A DNA stretch of 64,000 nt from Kitasatospora sp. NBC_00240 (lineage in GTDB: Bacteria; Actinomycetota; Actinomycetes; Streptomycetales; Streptomycetaceae), in assembly GCF_026342405.1 (NCBI RefSeq), contig NZ_JAPEMU010000001.1, forward strand, positions 992,001-1,056,000, written 5' to 3'. Both the position numbers and the translations under genes were made by a program. This document shows, piece by piece, positions 8,536-17,898 of this stretch (positions are counted from its first letter, which is position 1; every line of letters begins with the position of its first letter). Below the pieces are notes generated by a model, which was not told where the DNA came from, searched no databases, and was given only the letters and a program-made list of their open reading frames with translations.

Positions 8536-9426
8536 ATGGCCGAGCGCATGGTCGGGACGGACGGCATCGAGCTGTGCACCGAGTCCTTCGGCGACCGGTC
8601 GGCCCCGCCCGTCCTGCTCGTCATGGGCCTGGGGGCCTCGATGCTCTGGTGGGAGGAGGGCTTCTGCCGGATGCTCGCCGAGGGCGGGCGCTTCGTGATC
8701 CGCTACGACCACCGCGACACCGGCCGATCGACCACCTACGAGCCGGGCCGCCCCGGGTACACCGCGGCGGACCTGGCCCGGGACGCCGTCGGGGTGCTCG
8801 ACGCGTACGGGATCCCGTCGGCGCACATCGTGGGTGTCTCGGCCGGCGGGGCGCTGGCGCAACTGCTCGCGCTCGACCACGCCGGCCGGGTCCGCTCACT
8901 CGTTCTGATCAGCACCTCCGCCGCCGTACCCGGTGACCGCGAACTGCCCCCACCGACCGGGGAGTTCGTCCGGTTGGTCGCGGCCACGCCGGCCGATCCC
9001 CCGGGCGCCGACCCGGTGCTCGAACAGCAGGTGGCCTACGCACGCCTGCTCGCGGGAGGCAGGCGGCAGTTCGACGAGGCCGCCGCCCGCAGCCTGGTCC
9101 GGCGCGACATCGAGCGCGCCTACGACTTCGGCGCGGCCCGCAACCACGACTCGCTCCCGGACGGCGGGCTCCCCCGAGCGCCCCTGTGCTCGATCACCGT
9201 GCCCACGCTGGTGATCCACGGGACGGCCGATCCGATGTTCCCGCTCCCCCACGGCGAGGCCCTCGCGGAGCAGATCCCCGGGGCGAAGCTGCTGGCTCTG
9301 CGGGACGCCGGCCACGGGGTCGACCGGGCCGACTGGGCGACGATCGTCCCCGCGATCCTCCGACACAGCGCCGGCGACAGCACCCCGGGCAGCTCGGACG
9401 TCCGGCCTTCACCGGCCGCGGACTGA
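8536..9426 (+). CDS. Alpha/beta-fold hydrolase
   Basis: This 296-residue cytoplasmic hydrolase has the complete triad: the nucleophile elbow GVSAGG (Ser102), the acid in VIHGTADP (Asp232) and the base in DAGHGVD (His260). LLVMGLGASM supplies the oxyanion region. The sequence resembles the aclacinomycin methylesterase-like and haloperoxidase-like esterases, but the substrate is unknown. The ATG was chosen for the GGAGAGGAGGAGAG purine tract upstream; the frame is open further upstream without protein character. It ends about 130 bp before a convergent VOC gene. Confidence 0.88.
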   Translation: MAERMVGTDGIELCTESFGDRSAPPVLLVMGLGASMLWWEEGFCRMLAEGGRFVIRYDHRDTGRSTTYEPGRPGYTAADLARDAVGVLDAYGIPSAHIVGVSAGGALAQLLALDHAGRVRSLVLISTSAAVPGDRELPPPTGEFVRLVAATPADPPGADPVLEQQVAYARLLAGGRRQFDEAAARSLVRRDIERAYDFGAARNHDSLPDGGLPRAPLCSITVPTLVIHGTADPMFPLPHGEALAEQIPGAKLLALRDAGHGVDRADWATIVPAILRHSAGDSTPGSSDVRPSPAAD

Positions 9427-9555
9427 TCCAGGCCGTGCCCGGCGGTGATCGCCGAAGGCCTGTGCCACGGCCACGGGGGCCGAAGGGCTGCGCCGGTACC
9501 GCCACGGGGGCCGAGGGGCGCACCGCCGACTCACGGGGTGGGCGCTCGCGGTCAC

Positions 9556-9993
9556 TCAGTCGAGGCAGAACTCGTTGCCCTCGACGTCCTCCATCAGCAG
9601 GCACGACTCGTTGACGCCGTCGGCCAGCAGAATGCGCACGCGGTTCGCTCCGAGCACGACCAGCCGTGCGCATTCGGCCTCAAGTGCGGCCACCCGCTCG
9701 TCGCCCACCAGACCGACGCCGACCCGCACGTCGAGATGCACCCGGTTCTTGACGACCTTGCCCTCGGGAACGCGCTGGAAGTACAGCCGGGGTCCCCCTC
9801 CTGAGGGATCGGCGCACGAGGCGGAGGCCGGCCCCTGATGATCGGGCGGCGCCGCGCGGTCGAAGTCCTCCCAGCCGGCGAACCCGTCCGGCGGCGGCGG
9901 TACGACATACCCCAGCACCTGGGACCAGAAACGGGCCACGCGCAGGGGTTCCGCGCAGTCGAAGGTGATTTGGACCTGCTTGATCGACGCCAT
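9556..9993 (-). CDS. VOC-family (glyoxalase-like) protein
   Basis: The 145-residue protein MASIKQVQITFDCAEPLRVA... has the two-module beta-alpha-beta-beta-beta layout of the Glyoxalase_6 type. The metal-site or fold positions seen are KNRVHLDVRVG and the closing MEDVEGNEFCLD. The family includes bleomycin-resistance and glyoxalase-like proteins that sequester or convert small molecules in the cytoplasm. No partner gene indicates the ligand. The 3' flank contains two direct copies of a GCCACGGGGGCCGA motif (about 9470-9515). Confidence 0.85.
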   Translation of the reverse strand: MASIKQVQITFDCAEPLRVARFWSQVLGYVVPPPPDGFAGWEDFDRAAPPDHQGPASASCADPSGGGPRLYFQRVPEGKVVKNRVHLDVRVGVGLVGDERVAALEAECARLVVLGANRVRILLADGVNESCLLMEDVEGNEFCLD

Positions 9994-10349
9994 CGGTCCA
10001 TCCTATTGGCGGGGTCTTCGTCGCCCCCACGGGCCCACCTGGTGGCCGATCGAGGCGCATGCGGCCGACTCCTGGCGGCCACGCGGGCGTTGGCGGGCAA
10101 TCCACCCCTGCCCGACCTGCTCGGGAGCGATGCCGGCATCGTCCGGGTCATGGGTCCAGTGGGAACGACCCGGAACCGGAAAGCCCGACGCAGAGCGCAC
10201 TCATGACGCCGGAGCGCGGCAGGGTAGCAACCCGGACGGCCGGCGGTGGGCCATTTCGCCGAGATGGCAAGGGCTTCGTCGCCCTTCTGCCAGCGTGGTC
10301 GTCTCCCCGGGGCGTCGACGCCGCGCCCCCTCGGCCGTGGAAGGGTCCC
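9994..10349. other. Divergent intergenic stretch
   Basis: About 350 bp separate the VOC gene from the next plus-strand gene. I see nothing in it beyond presumed promoters. Confidence 0.5.
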
Positions 10350-11144
10350 TTGAAGTACTGCCCGACATGCCGACGCCACGTCAACGGTGCCATCTCCTGC
10401 CCCGGTTGCGGGATCGCGTCCAACGCCCTGCCGGACGCCGCCCCGGAGCCCGTCCCCACGGTGACGGTCCGGCTGCTGCCACCGCGCTCCCCCGCCCGGC
10501 CGTCCCGCGCCGGCGGCCACCGCCCGCTCGGCCTCCCGGCGCCCGCCGGTACGACGGCCGGGCCCGGTCGGCGATCGGCGCGCGAACCCGGCCTGCTGCC
10601 GGCCCTGCTGGCCACCTGCGTCGGCGCCGTGGTCCTGCTGGTGATCACGGGTGCGGGCTCGGGATCCGCGCCGCCCCGCTCGTCCGTCCTGAGCGCGCCG
10701 ATCGGCGGCGACGCGATCCGGACCGAGCCACCGGGCCCAGGTGCACGGCTACCGCTCCAGGCGCTCGTCGCGGAGCCGCTGCCGGACGAGGGTGACGCGG
10801 CCCGGACGAACACCACCACGGCGTACCCCGGTCCGGCCGCGCGGCCCGGTGGCGTCACCGGCCCGGCCGAGGTCCCCGCAGCCGGCGGCCCGGCCCACCC
10901 GGGCCCGTCGCAGCTGCCCGGCGCGGCGCCCGCCGATCCGCCGCGGCCGCCCGCGCCTTCGGCGGGGGTGGAGCGGTCCGAGCCGACTGCTCCCCCGTCC
11001 GCACCCTCCTCGCGGCCGCCGGCGCCGGCCCCCGCTCCGGTCGAGCCCTCGACCCCGGGCGCGACCCCGCCTGCCGGGACCGGCGCGTCCCCCACCGCCG
11101 CGCCGAGCTGCCTGGTCCGCGTCCTGTTCGTCTGCCTGTCCTGA
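10350..11144 (+). CDS. Zinc-ribbon, membrane-anchored proline-rich protein (SCO2400-like)
   Basis: The likely TTG start gives MKYCPTCRRHVNGAISCPGC, a two-CxxC zinc ribbon at the very N-terminus. A basic segment, one transmembrane helix (LLPALLATCVGAVVLLVIT, about residues 85-103) and about 150 residues of Pro/Ala/Gly-rich, low-complexity sequence follow. The topology is a cytoplasmic zinc ribbon with an extracytoplasmic disordered tail. It resembles the SCO2400-type proteins of Streptomyces, whose role is unknown to me. GGAAGGG lies 4 nt before the TTG; the frame is open upstream but without protein character. Confidence 0.65.
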   Translation: MKYCPTCRRHVNGAISCPGCGIASNALPDAAPEPVPTVTVRLLPPRSPARPSRAGGHRPLGLPAPAGTTAGPGRRSAREPGLLPALLATCVGAVVLLVITGAGSGSAPPRSSVLSAPIGGDAIRTEPPGPGARLPLQALVAEPLPDEGDAARTNTTTAYPGPAARPGGVTGPAEVPAAGGPAHPGPSQLPGAAPADPPRPPAPSAGVERSEPTAPPSAPSSRPPAPAPAPVEPSTPGATPPAGTGASPTAAPSCLVRVLFVCLS

Positions 11145-11209
11145 GTCCTCCGGCGGGGGCAGCAGCCGTGTGCCCGGGTGCCTCGGAGCCGGGACGGAGC
11201 GGTGCCCGG

Positions 11210-12034
11210 TCAGGCCAGGGCGAGGCAGCTGACCGCGACGGCGGCGGTGGCCAGGCCGATGAGCTGGCCGCGGTGGACGCGCTCGCCGAGGACGGCGCGG
11301 GCGAGCAGGACCGTCCCGGCGGGGTAGAGGGCGGTGATCACGGCGACCACGGTGAGGTCCCCGCTGCGGGAGGCGAGCAGGAACAGCAGGTTGGCCACCG
11401 AGTCCAGGGCGCCGGCGGCCGCCGACATCGCGTACGCGGGCCGCTCGGAGCCCAGCCTGCGGTACATCAGCCCCGCCGCGGCCAGGGTGACGGCCGAGGA
11501 GACCGCCCGGCCGACGATCAGCGGAGCCACGCCGCTGTCCGCGGGTGCCTGGTGCAGGAAGATCAGCTGGAGGGCGATGGCGGCGCCCGCGCCGAGGGCC
11601 AGCAGCAGCGCGGTACGGGTGGGGCGAGCGGAGCCGGCTCCCGCGCCGGCGCTGATCAGCACCACCGCGACGAGGGCGAGCGGCAGGCCGACCAGTCCGG
11701 CGGCGCCCAGGTGCTCGCCCTGCAGCAGCCCCACACCGACGGGGAGGGCGGCGGACACCAGGGCGGTCACCGGCGACAGCACGTTCATCGGGCCCATCGC
11801 CAGCGTGCTGTAGAGCAGGGCGAAGGCCGCGGCCGAGGCGGCGCCCCAGCCGACGGCCCCCGCGCTGAACGTGGCGCCGAGGAAGGGCCACAGCAGCAGT
11901 TCGACCGCGAGGCTGGCCGGGGCCGCGATCAGCACGGTCCGCAGCACATGGGCCTTCCGGGCCCCGAGGCCGCCGAGGAAGTCGGCGCACCCGTAGGCGA
12001 GTGAGCTGCCCAGGGCCAGCAGAAGAGCGATCAC
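11210..12034 (-). CDS. EamA/DMT-family membrane transporter
   Basis: The 274-residue protein has about ten hydrophobic helices arranged as two EamA repeats (MIALLLALGSSLAYGCADFL...; second repeat from about residue 140). The family consists of proton-coupled exporters of metabolites and drugs. It is transcribed divergently from an XRE-cupin regulator 116 bp away, a common arrangement in which the regulator controls the exporter. The start is a GTG after GGGATGACCC. The substrate is unknown. Confidence 0.88.
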   Translation of the reverse strand: MIALLLALGSSLAYGCADFLGGLGARKAHVLRTVLIAAPASLAVELLLWPFLGATFSAGAVGWGAASAAAFALLYSTLAMGPMNVLSPVTALVSAALPVGVGLLQGEHLGAAGLVGLPLALVAVVLISAGAGAGSARPTRTALLLALGAGAAIALQLIFLHQAPADSGVAPLIVGRAVSSAVTLAAAGLMYRRLGSERPAYAMSAAAGALDSVANLLFLLASRSGDLTVVAVITALYPAGTVLLARAVLGERVHRGQLIGLATAAVAVSCLALA

Positions 12035-12056
12035 GGGTCATCCCTTACTATTCAAC

Positions 12057-12107
12057 GGAACGACCAGTAGGTACAACAGATCGACCGAATGACCCAATGG
12101 AACGACC
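12057..12107. promoter_or_regulatory. Direct repeats in divergent exporter/regulator promoter region
   Basis: GGAACGACC occurs at 12057-12065 and again at 12099-12107. Further (C/T)GACC copies lie at 12082-12086 and 12090-12094, all in the same orientation, between the EamA exporter and the XRE-cupin gene. This is a plausible operator for that regulator, inferred only from repetition and position. Confidence 0.4.
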
Positions 12108-12150
12108 GCACGGTGCATTCAAATGGTCCATGGGAAGGGAAGGTGATCAG

Positions 12151-12735
12151 GTGACCGAGACAGCCGCGACCCTGCGGACGGTCGCGCAGAACGTCCGGGC
12201 GGCCCGCATCCGGGCGGGCCTGTCCCTGGAGGAGCTCGGCCGGCGCGCCCAGGTCAGCAAGGACGCCCTGGTCGGGCTGGAGAAGGCCCAGGGCAATCCC
12301 AACCTGGCCACCCTGGTCCGCCTCGCCGACACCCTCGGGATCTCGGTGTCGGCGCTGATGCAGGGACGCCCCGAGGGCCGGGTCCGCGTCGTGGCCGCCG
12401 ACTCCGTGGCCCCCCTGTGGACCGGGGAGCACGGCGGCGAGGCGCGGCTCATGCTGACGACCTCGGGCCCGGCCCCCGTCGAGGTCTGGCGCTGGCAACT
12501 GGCGCCCGGCGACGAGTACTCCAGCCACCCCCACCAGGCCGGCGTGGTGGAAACCGTCAGCGTCACCGCCGGCCGGATGACCCTGGTCGTCGACGGCACC
12601 GAGCACACGGTCGAAGCCGGGCGGACCGCCACCTTCGACGGCGACGCCCCCCACACCTATCGCGGCTCGGGCACGGAGACCTGCCACCTGACCATGACCG
12701 TCCACCTGCCGCCCGGCCCCGGCATCGCGCCCTGA
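12151..12735 (+). CDS. XRE-family regulator with C-terminal cupin domain
   Basis: The 194-residue protein has an N-terminal helix-turn-helix (about residues 8-65: LRTVAQNVRAARIRAGLSLE, LEELGRRAQVSKDALVGLEK) and a C-terminal cupin barrel (about 110-185; HPHQAGVVETVSVTAGRMTL, APHTYRG). This architecture is typical of one-component regulators that sense small ligands and control a neighbouring transporter or catabolic gene. The GTG at 12151 follows AGGGAAGG by about 7 nt; an upstream ATG at 12130 has no ribosome-binding site. It probably controls the divergent EamA exporter. Confidence 0.9.
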   Translation: MTETAATLRTVAQNVRAARIRAGLSLEELGRRAQVSKDALVGLEKAQGNPNLATLVRLADTLGISVSALMQGRPEGRVRVVAADSVAPLWTGEHGGEARLMLTTSGPAPVEVWRWQLAPGDEYSSHPHQAGVVETVSVTAGRMTLVVDGTEHTVEAGRTATFDGDAPHTYRGSGTETCHLTMTVHLPPGPGIAP

Positions 12736-12882
12736 CCCGCACGGCACCCAGCACAGGAGCACCCCGTCCGGGGTGACCTCGGAACTCGGCGGCGCACGCC
12801 GATCGGTCCGTCGCCCCGCCGGCCCCTGCCGGGGGGAACGGCCGGCATCCGAGCACGGCCGCACCTCCCCACTCCCGCGGCC

Positions 12883-13293
12883 CTACACGTCGGCCGCGCC
12901 CGGCGCGTCGGGAGCGGCGATCTCCCAGATGTGGCCGCCCGGATCGCGGAAGCTCGCCGTGCGGACACCCCACGCCCGGTCCACCGGTCCGTTGAGCAGG
13001 CCGACGCCTCGCTCGACCAGGCGCCGGCACACCTGGTCCACGTCCGTGACCCCCAGGGTGAACTGCGCGCGCACGCCGCGGTCCGGGGAGGCGACGGGGG
13101 CGGGAGCCACGAGCTCGGGGGCCGAGGCGACCGCCAGCAGGTTGACCATGGTCCCGCCGAACAGGAAGACGGCCGAGTTCTCGTCCTCGAAGTGGACGGG
13201 GAGTTCGAACACGTCCCGATAGAACTCCTTGGCCTTCGCCAGATCCTCCACGAACAGGGTGACGGCTTGGATCTCTCCGGGCCACGCAACCAT
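12883..13293 (-). CDS. VOC-family (glyoxalase-like) protein
   Basis: The 136-residue protein starts MVAWPGEIQAVTLFVEDLAK, has the family motif KAKEFYRDVFELPVHFED and ends SFRDPGGHIWEIAAPD, a typical paired beta-alpha-beta-beta-beta VOC protein. GGAAGGAAG lies 7 nt before the ATG at 13293. The frame continues upstream through low-complexity sequence and is not used. It is unrelated in detail to the VOC proteins at 9556 and 62136. The substrate is unknown. Confidence 0.87.
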   Translation of the reverse strand: MVAWPGEIQAVTLFVEDLAKAKEFYRDVFELPVHFEDENSAVFLFGGTMVNLLAVASAPELVAPAPVASPDRGVRAQFTLGVTDVDQVCRRLVERGVGLLNGPVDRAWGVRTASFRDPGGHIWEIAAPDAPGAADV

Positions 13294-13373
13294 GGCGGGG
13301 CTTCCTTCCACGACGAGGACAACGACTTCGGTCACGCCGATGCTCACACAAGGGACTGACATCCCGGCCGCAG

Positions 13374-13409
13374 GGTCGTCGGTGCCCTGGCGGTCGTCGG
13401 TGCCCTGGC
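13374..13409. repeat. Two tandem copies of an 18-bp unit
   Basis: GGTCGTCGGTGCCCTGGC is repeated exactly, upstream of the VOC gene. The surrounding interval 13294-13704 shows no convincing gene. Confidence 0.85.
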
Positions 13410-13704
13410 GGCCGACGGACAGCAGGAAGACCCTGTTCTTCGCCTCCCGGCGCACCCGCTGACGGACCTTCGGCTGCCCACCACTCGCGGATCAACCGTT
13501 CGACCCTGGCGGCGTCGGGCCCGGGGACGGGAGCGTCGACGCGCGGTCCGCCCACGGCCACGGGGCCTCAGGGCCACGGGGCTTCAGGGCCTCGGGGCTT
13601 CACGGCCTCGGCCCGGCGCCGGACGGTGCGCGCAGGGATCGCCTCGCTGTCAGCCGTCCCGTACCCGCACCCGCACCGCTCGCGTGCTCACCGCATCGCT
13701 GTGC

Positions 13705-14232
13705 TCACGGGAAGTACAGTGACGCCTTTTCCAGGACGTGCCCCGTGAACATCCCGCCCCACGCGACGCCACCCCGGTACATGATGGTCCGGGCGGCCCC
13801 GGGCGGCACCGTCTCCACGGTGATCGGTCGGCCGAGCAGGGTGGTCCCCAGGAGCCGGGCGTCCGCCGCGGCCCACTGCGCCGCGGACGGCTGGACGCTG
13901 CCGCTGACCAGGGCCGGCAGGACGGTCGCCGCGTTGCGGGCGCCGGGCAGACCACTGCGGATGCTCTTGGCGAAGTCCATCGCCCACCCCGTGAAGTCCC
14001 TCAGCGAGGCCGCGTCGATCTCGGGGACGGCGGCGGCGAGGACGAACAGCTCGGTCTTGGTGCCGAACCAGCGTGCCTTACGGTCCGATCGGCTGCCGAC
14101 CACCACGGGACGGCCACGCCAGCCGGCCGTGCTGACGTGGCAGCCGTCGACCCTCAGCCGCTCGCCGAGCCCCTCCAGATACCTGCCGGCCGCGTCGATC
14201 GGCGATGACCCGTTCGTCTGCTGCTGTGTCAT
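13705..14232 (-). CDS. Conserved hypothetical protein
   Basis: The 175-residue soluble protein (MTQQQTNGSSPIDAAGRYLE ...) has a compact mixed sequence with G/C-rich third codon positions. The segment RPVVVGSRSDRKARWFGTKT looks like a structured core. It contains no signal peptide, no clear membrane helix and no catalytic motif that I recognise. It resembles uncharacterised actinomycete proteins. The ATG at 14232 was chosen because GCAGGA lies upstream and the extension before it lacks conservation character. It is followed by no obvious operon partner. Confidence 0.7.
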   Translation of the reverse strand: MTQQQTNGSSPIDAAGRYLEGLGERLRVDGCHVSTAGWRGRPVVVGSRSDRKARWFGTKTELFVLAAAVPEIDAASLRDFTGWAMDFAKSIRSGLPGARNAATVLPALVSGSVQPSAAQWAAADARLLGTTLLGRPITVETVPPGAARTIMYRGGVAWGGMFTGHVLEKASLYFP

Positions 14233-14367
14233 GCCGTAGATCCTGCAACGCCGGTACGACATCGCGAAAGGCCGACGGAGCATCAGGCCGCGGCACGAGG
14301 GCGTCCCGCGGGCGACGCATCCCGTCCGCCGCTGCCCGATGTCGCTGCGTCGCCCCTTCGGCGGGCG

Positions 14368-16812
14368 TCAGTTCAACCGCAGGCCGACGACACAGGTGTC
14401 GTCCCGAGGGTTCGGCGCCTTGAGCCTGCGCAGCACGTGGTCCAGGCAGCCGTCGATGCCCGGCACCCGGTAGTCCTCCACGGCCCGGGCGAGGCGGTCG
14501 AGACCGAGCGCCAGATCCTCGCCGCGCCGCTCGATCAGGCCGTCGGTGAAAAGCAGCACCAGGTCCTGCGGTTCCAGCCGCAGGACCGTGCTGCGGTACA
14601 CGCCGTGCGGGACGGCGCCGAGCACCGGGCCCGGCAGCAGCTCCAGGTAGCGGGCCGCGCCCTCGTGCGCCAGCAGCGGCGGCAGGTGCCCGGCCCGGGC
14701 CCAGGTCAGGGTGCGGGCCGCCGGGTCGAGCAGGCCGCAGACGGCGGTGGCGATGAAGCCGCCGCCGAGGTGGCAGAGCATCTGGTTGAGCCGCTCCAGC
14801 AGCCGCGCCGGCTCGGCGCCGGTGAAGGCCATGCCGCGCAGCGCGTCCCGGACCTGGGCCATGCCGGCGGCCGCCCGCAGGCCGTGCCCGGAGACGTCGC
14901 CGACGACGATCAGTACCGTGCCGTCGGGCAGCGTCAGGGCGTCGTACCAGTCACCGCCGATCTTGGCCTCGGTCTCGGCCGGCAGGTAGCGGGCGGCGAC
15001 CTCCAGGCCGGGCGTGGGCGGGCCGGCCGCCGCGTCCATCAGCGCGTGCTGCAGCGCCAGGACGGCCCGGTGCTCGTCGGCGGTCCGGCGGACCTGCTCG
15101 GCGAGCCGCGACCGGGTGGCGACCAGCGCCTCCTCGGTGCGCCGCCAGGCGGTGACGTCCTGGACCACGCCGCGCACCGCCAGCACCGGGCTCCCGGGAA
15201 TCGGTCCGGGCACGGCCTCGGCCATCGCCCGGACCCTGCGGCCGACGCCGTCGGGGCGGACGATCCGGAACTCCAGCGCGGCGGCCCGCTCCCCGTCCAG
15301 CAACTGCCGCGCCGCCCGGCGCACCGCCTGCCGGTCACCGGGCGCGACCGCCGACTCGGCCTCGGCCGCGGTGAGGCAGCCGCGCCGGGCCGGGCGGGGC
15401 AGCCCGAGCAGGCGGAACACCTCGGGCGAGCAGTCGAACCGGTCGTCGGCCACCCGCCACTGCCAGGTGCCGAGGCCGGCCAGCCGCTGGGCCTGCACGA
15501 GCTGGGTCTCCCGGCGCTCCTGCTCGTCGTGGGTGCGCCAGCTGACCAGCACGCCGTCCAGGAACGGTGTGGCCCGCAAGGTCATGGTGGAGCCGTGCAC
15601 GGCCCCACCGACCACCTCGACGAACTGTTCGGCCGCGCCGAGGTACGGCTCCCTGGTGACGGCGACCTCGATCAGCTGCCGGACGGTGCCGGAGGCCACC
15701 ATCCCGGGGTACAGCTCGCCGAGCAGCCGGCCGGTGAGGGCCGCTCCGGTGCGGCCGGCGAGGTCGACGGTGGCGGCGTTGGCGTGCACCACCCGCAGGT
15801 CGGTCACCGTCCCGCCGGTCGCCGTGCCGTCGGCCCCCCGGACGGCGTGCAGGATGAGCACCGGGTCGAGCAGCGCGTCCAGCACGGCCTGGAACCACGG
15901 CTCGCCGGCGGGGAACGGCGCTCCGCCGCCCTCCGGGCTCAGCGCGAGCACCCGCAGCAGCTCGCCGGCGCAGAGCCGGGCCAGGGCGGAGAGGTGCCGT
16001 CGGAGGTGGGCGGTCGGGGTGCAGGTACCCGGCCAGCCCAGTTTGATCGCGCCGATCAGTTGCTCACCGGTGCGCAGCGGCAGCGCGCAGACGGTGTCGC
16101 CGGGGACGAGGTCCTGGCCGGTCAGGTCGGGGTACCGCCGGGTGAACTCGCCCCGGCCGTGCACCCAGACGGTGGCGCCGCGGCGTGCCGCGTCGGTCAG
16201 CGGCAGGGACATCTGCGGGGGGATCCGCTGCCACTGGCTGAGCTGGTGGGCGGGCACCCCGTTACTGGCCACCAGTCGCAGGGCGCCGTCGGGTTCCAGC
16301 CGGGTGACGGCGAGCGCGCCGACGCCGAGCGGGGCCAGCGCCGTCTCCATGAGGAGGGCGGCGAGTTCGTCGGGGGATTCGGCGGAGGACAGCGCCGAGG
16401 CGGCCACGTGGTAGCGGGCGGCGAACTCACCTGCCGAGGGGTCGCCCCGCCCGGGTGGGGCCGGGACGAGGACGTGGTCCTCCACCCGGCGGACCCGGGC
16501 CCTCGGGGCGGTCGGCGGCCCGACCACCGCAGGAGGTTCGTCGGCCGCCGGGGGACGTTCGTCCGCCTCCGGCGGTGCGACCGAACCCACCAGGTCGGCG
16601 GCGAGGTCGACCAGTTTGCGGTTGGCGTCCTGGGACAGTCGGGTGAGGTGCTCGAACGCCTGGTCGGGCGAGCAGCCGAGCCGCTCCACCAGGATGCCCT
16701 TGGCCTGCTCGATCACCGCGCGGGTACGCATCGCCCGGCGCTGGCCCTCCACCTCGGCGCGCAGCCGGTCGATGGTGGCCTGCAAGGCGCTCTCCGGGCC
16801 CGTCTCCGGCAT
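14368..16812 (-). CDS. ANTAR-GAF-PAS-PP2C (SpoIIE-type) regulatory phosphatase
   Basis: This 814-residue signalling protein has an N-terminal ANTAR-like segment (about residues 8-70, RTRAVIEQAKGILVERLGCS with a following helix), a GAF domain (about 130-300), two PAS-like regions (about 310-430 and 440-560) and a C-terminal PP2C/SpoIIE phosphatase (about 590-814). Phosphatase metal sites are seen in KIGGDWYDALTLPDG, VGDVSGHG and FTDGLIERR, and the protein ends NPRDDTCVVGLRLN. It should dephosphorylate a STAS-type anti-sigma antagonist in response to a ligand or redox signal. Candidate targets in the window are the STAS proteins at 28596 and 33271. ANTAR usually binds RNA to antiterminate, so its presence here is notable. 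The ATG follows GAAGAGGGGGAG. Confidence 0.9.
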   Translation of the reverse strand: MPETGPESALQATIDRLRAEVEGQRRAMRTRAVIEQAKGILVERLGCSPDQAFEHLTRLSQDANRKLVDLAADLVGSVAPPEADERPPAADEPPAVVGPPTAPRARVRRVEDHVLVPAPPGRGDPSAGEFAARYHVAASALSSAESPDELAALLMETALAPLGVGALAVTRLEPDGALRLVASNGVPAHQLSQWQRIPPQMSLPLTDAARRGATVWVHGRGEFTRRYPDLTGQDLVPGDTVCALPLRTGEQLIGAIKLGWPGTCTPTAHLRRHLSALARLCAGELLRVLALSPEGGGAPFPAGEPWFQAVLDALLDPVLILHAVRGADGTATGGTVTDLRVVHANAATVDLAGRTGAALTGRLLGELYPGMVASGTVRQLIEVAVTREPYLGAAEQFVEVVGGAVHGSTMTLRATPFLDGVLVSWRTHDEQERRETQLVQAQRLAGLGTWQWRVADDRFDCSPEVFRLLGLPRPARRGCLTAAEAESAVAPGDRQAVRRAARQLLDGERAAALEFRIVRPDGVGRRVRAMAEAVPGPIPGSPVLAVRGVVQDVTAWRRTEEALVATRSRLAEQVRRTADEHRAVLALQHALMDAAAGPPTPGLEVAARYLPAETEAKIGGDWYDALTLPDGTVLIVVGDVSGHGLRAAAGMAQVRDALRGMAFTGAEPARLLERLNQMLCHLGGGFIATAVCGLLDPAARTLTWARAGHLPPLLAHEGAARYLELLPGPVLGAVPHGVYRSTVLRLEPQDLVLLFTDGLIERRGEDLALGLDRLARAVEDYRVPGIDGCLDHVLRRLKAPNPRDDTCVVGLRLN

Positions 16813-17046
16813 GCTCCCCCTCTTCGGCCGCTCGTCCGCCAGGGTCTGGGTCCAGGGTAGGCCGGGAACACGCCGCCGTCCGGACGACCATGGTCCGGAG
16901 CAGCCGCCGGGACCGCCGCAGGCACGGGACGCGGCCGCCACGGACGCGCACGGCGCACCGGGACGACCGCGGCGGAGCAGTCGGAGGGGGAATCCCCCGG
17001 CCGAGGTCTCGCCGGGCGGCATCCGCGCCAGCACTAGCCTGTGGGC

Positions 17047-17871
17047 ATGACCCGCCACACGCCCTCGCGCCCTGTCGACGTCGAGAAGCTCTTCCCCGAG
17101 GTGCTGCCCTTCCGCAGGGAGAGCGTACGGCTGCACCCCTGTGCGGGCGAGCCCACGTACCGGGACAGCTCGGTGGGCGGTCCGCTGCTGTGGCCGGCCG
17201 ACGAGGAGTGGCCGCTGTGCCCCGAACACGAAGGCTCCCCGATGGTGCCGGTCGTGCAGATCCACCGCGGCGACGTTCCCGACCTGGTGCCGTTCCCCGT
17301 CGGGTGCGACCTCCTCCAGGTCCTGTGGTGCCCACGGACCCACCGCGACCACGGCTGGGTGGTTCCGCACGTCCGTTGGCGCCGGGCGGGCGCGGTCGGG
17401 ACGCGGCTGGGGACGCCGCCGGGCCCGGCCGAGCAGGAGGCCGACTACGTCCCGCGTCCGTGCGTGGTCCATCCCGAGCGGGTGACGGAGTACCCCTCCT
17501 GGGACCTCCGGGAGGACATCTGGGACGCGTTGGAGGACCGGTTCCTGGCACTGGACGAGGAGAGGGGCTGGGACTACCAGCGGCACCTCTCCACCGCGCC
17601 GGGCACCAAACTCGTCGGCTACCCCGGCTGGAGCCAGGACCCGGACTGGCCGGACTGCGCCGGCTGCGGGAAGCGGATGGAGCATCTGCTGACGGTGCGG
17701 AGCACCGAGGCCGACGCGATCTCCCGGCATGCCTGGACCCCGGTCGAGGAGGACGCCGGAACGCCCTACCAGGGTCCGGGCCTGGTGCTGGGCGACCTCG
17801 GCGGTGTGTACCTCTTCGAGTGCCACGACTGCCCCGGGCGTCCCTTCGCCCACCGCTACGACTGCTCGTGA
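17047..17871 (+). CDS. DUF1963-like (YwqG-type) hypothetical protein
   Basis: The 274-residue cytoplasmic protein contains YRDSSVGGPLLWPADEEWPL and, near the C-terminus, VLGDLGGVYLFECHDCPG. These resemble the DUF1963/YwqG group common in actinomycetes, whose function is unknown. Several Cys pairs (CAGCGKRM, CHDCPG) could bind zinc. A GTG at 17041 is an alternative start; neither has a strong ribosome-binding site. Confidence 0.65.
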   Translation: MTRHTPSRPVDVEKLFPEVLPFRRESVRLHPCAGEPTYRDSSVGGPLLWPADEEWPLCPEHEGSPMVPVVQIHRGDVPDLVPFPVGCDLLQVLWCPRTHRDHGWVVPHVRWRRAGAVGTRLGTPPGPAEQEADYVPRPCVVHPERVTEYPSWDLREDIWDALEDRFLALDEERGWDYQRHLSTAPGTKLVGYPGWSQDPDWPDCAGCGKRMEHLLTVRSTEADAISRHAWTPVEEDAGTPYQGPGLVLGDLGGVYLFECHDCPGRPFAHRYDCS

Positions 17872-17898
17872 CCGGGGCCGCGCGGCGACGACGCCACG

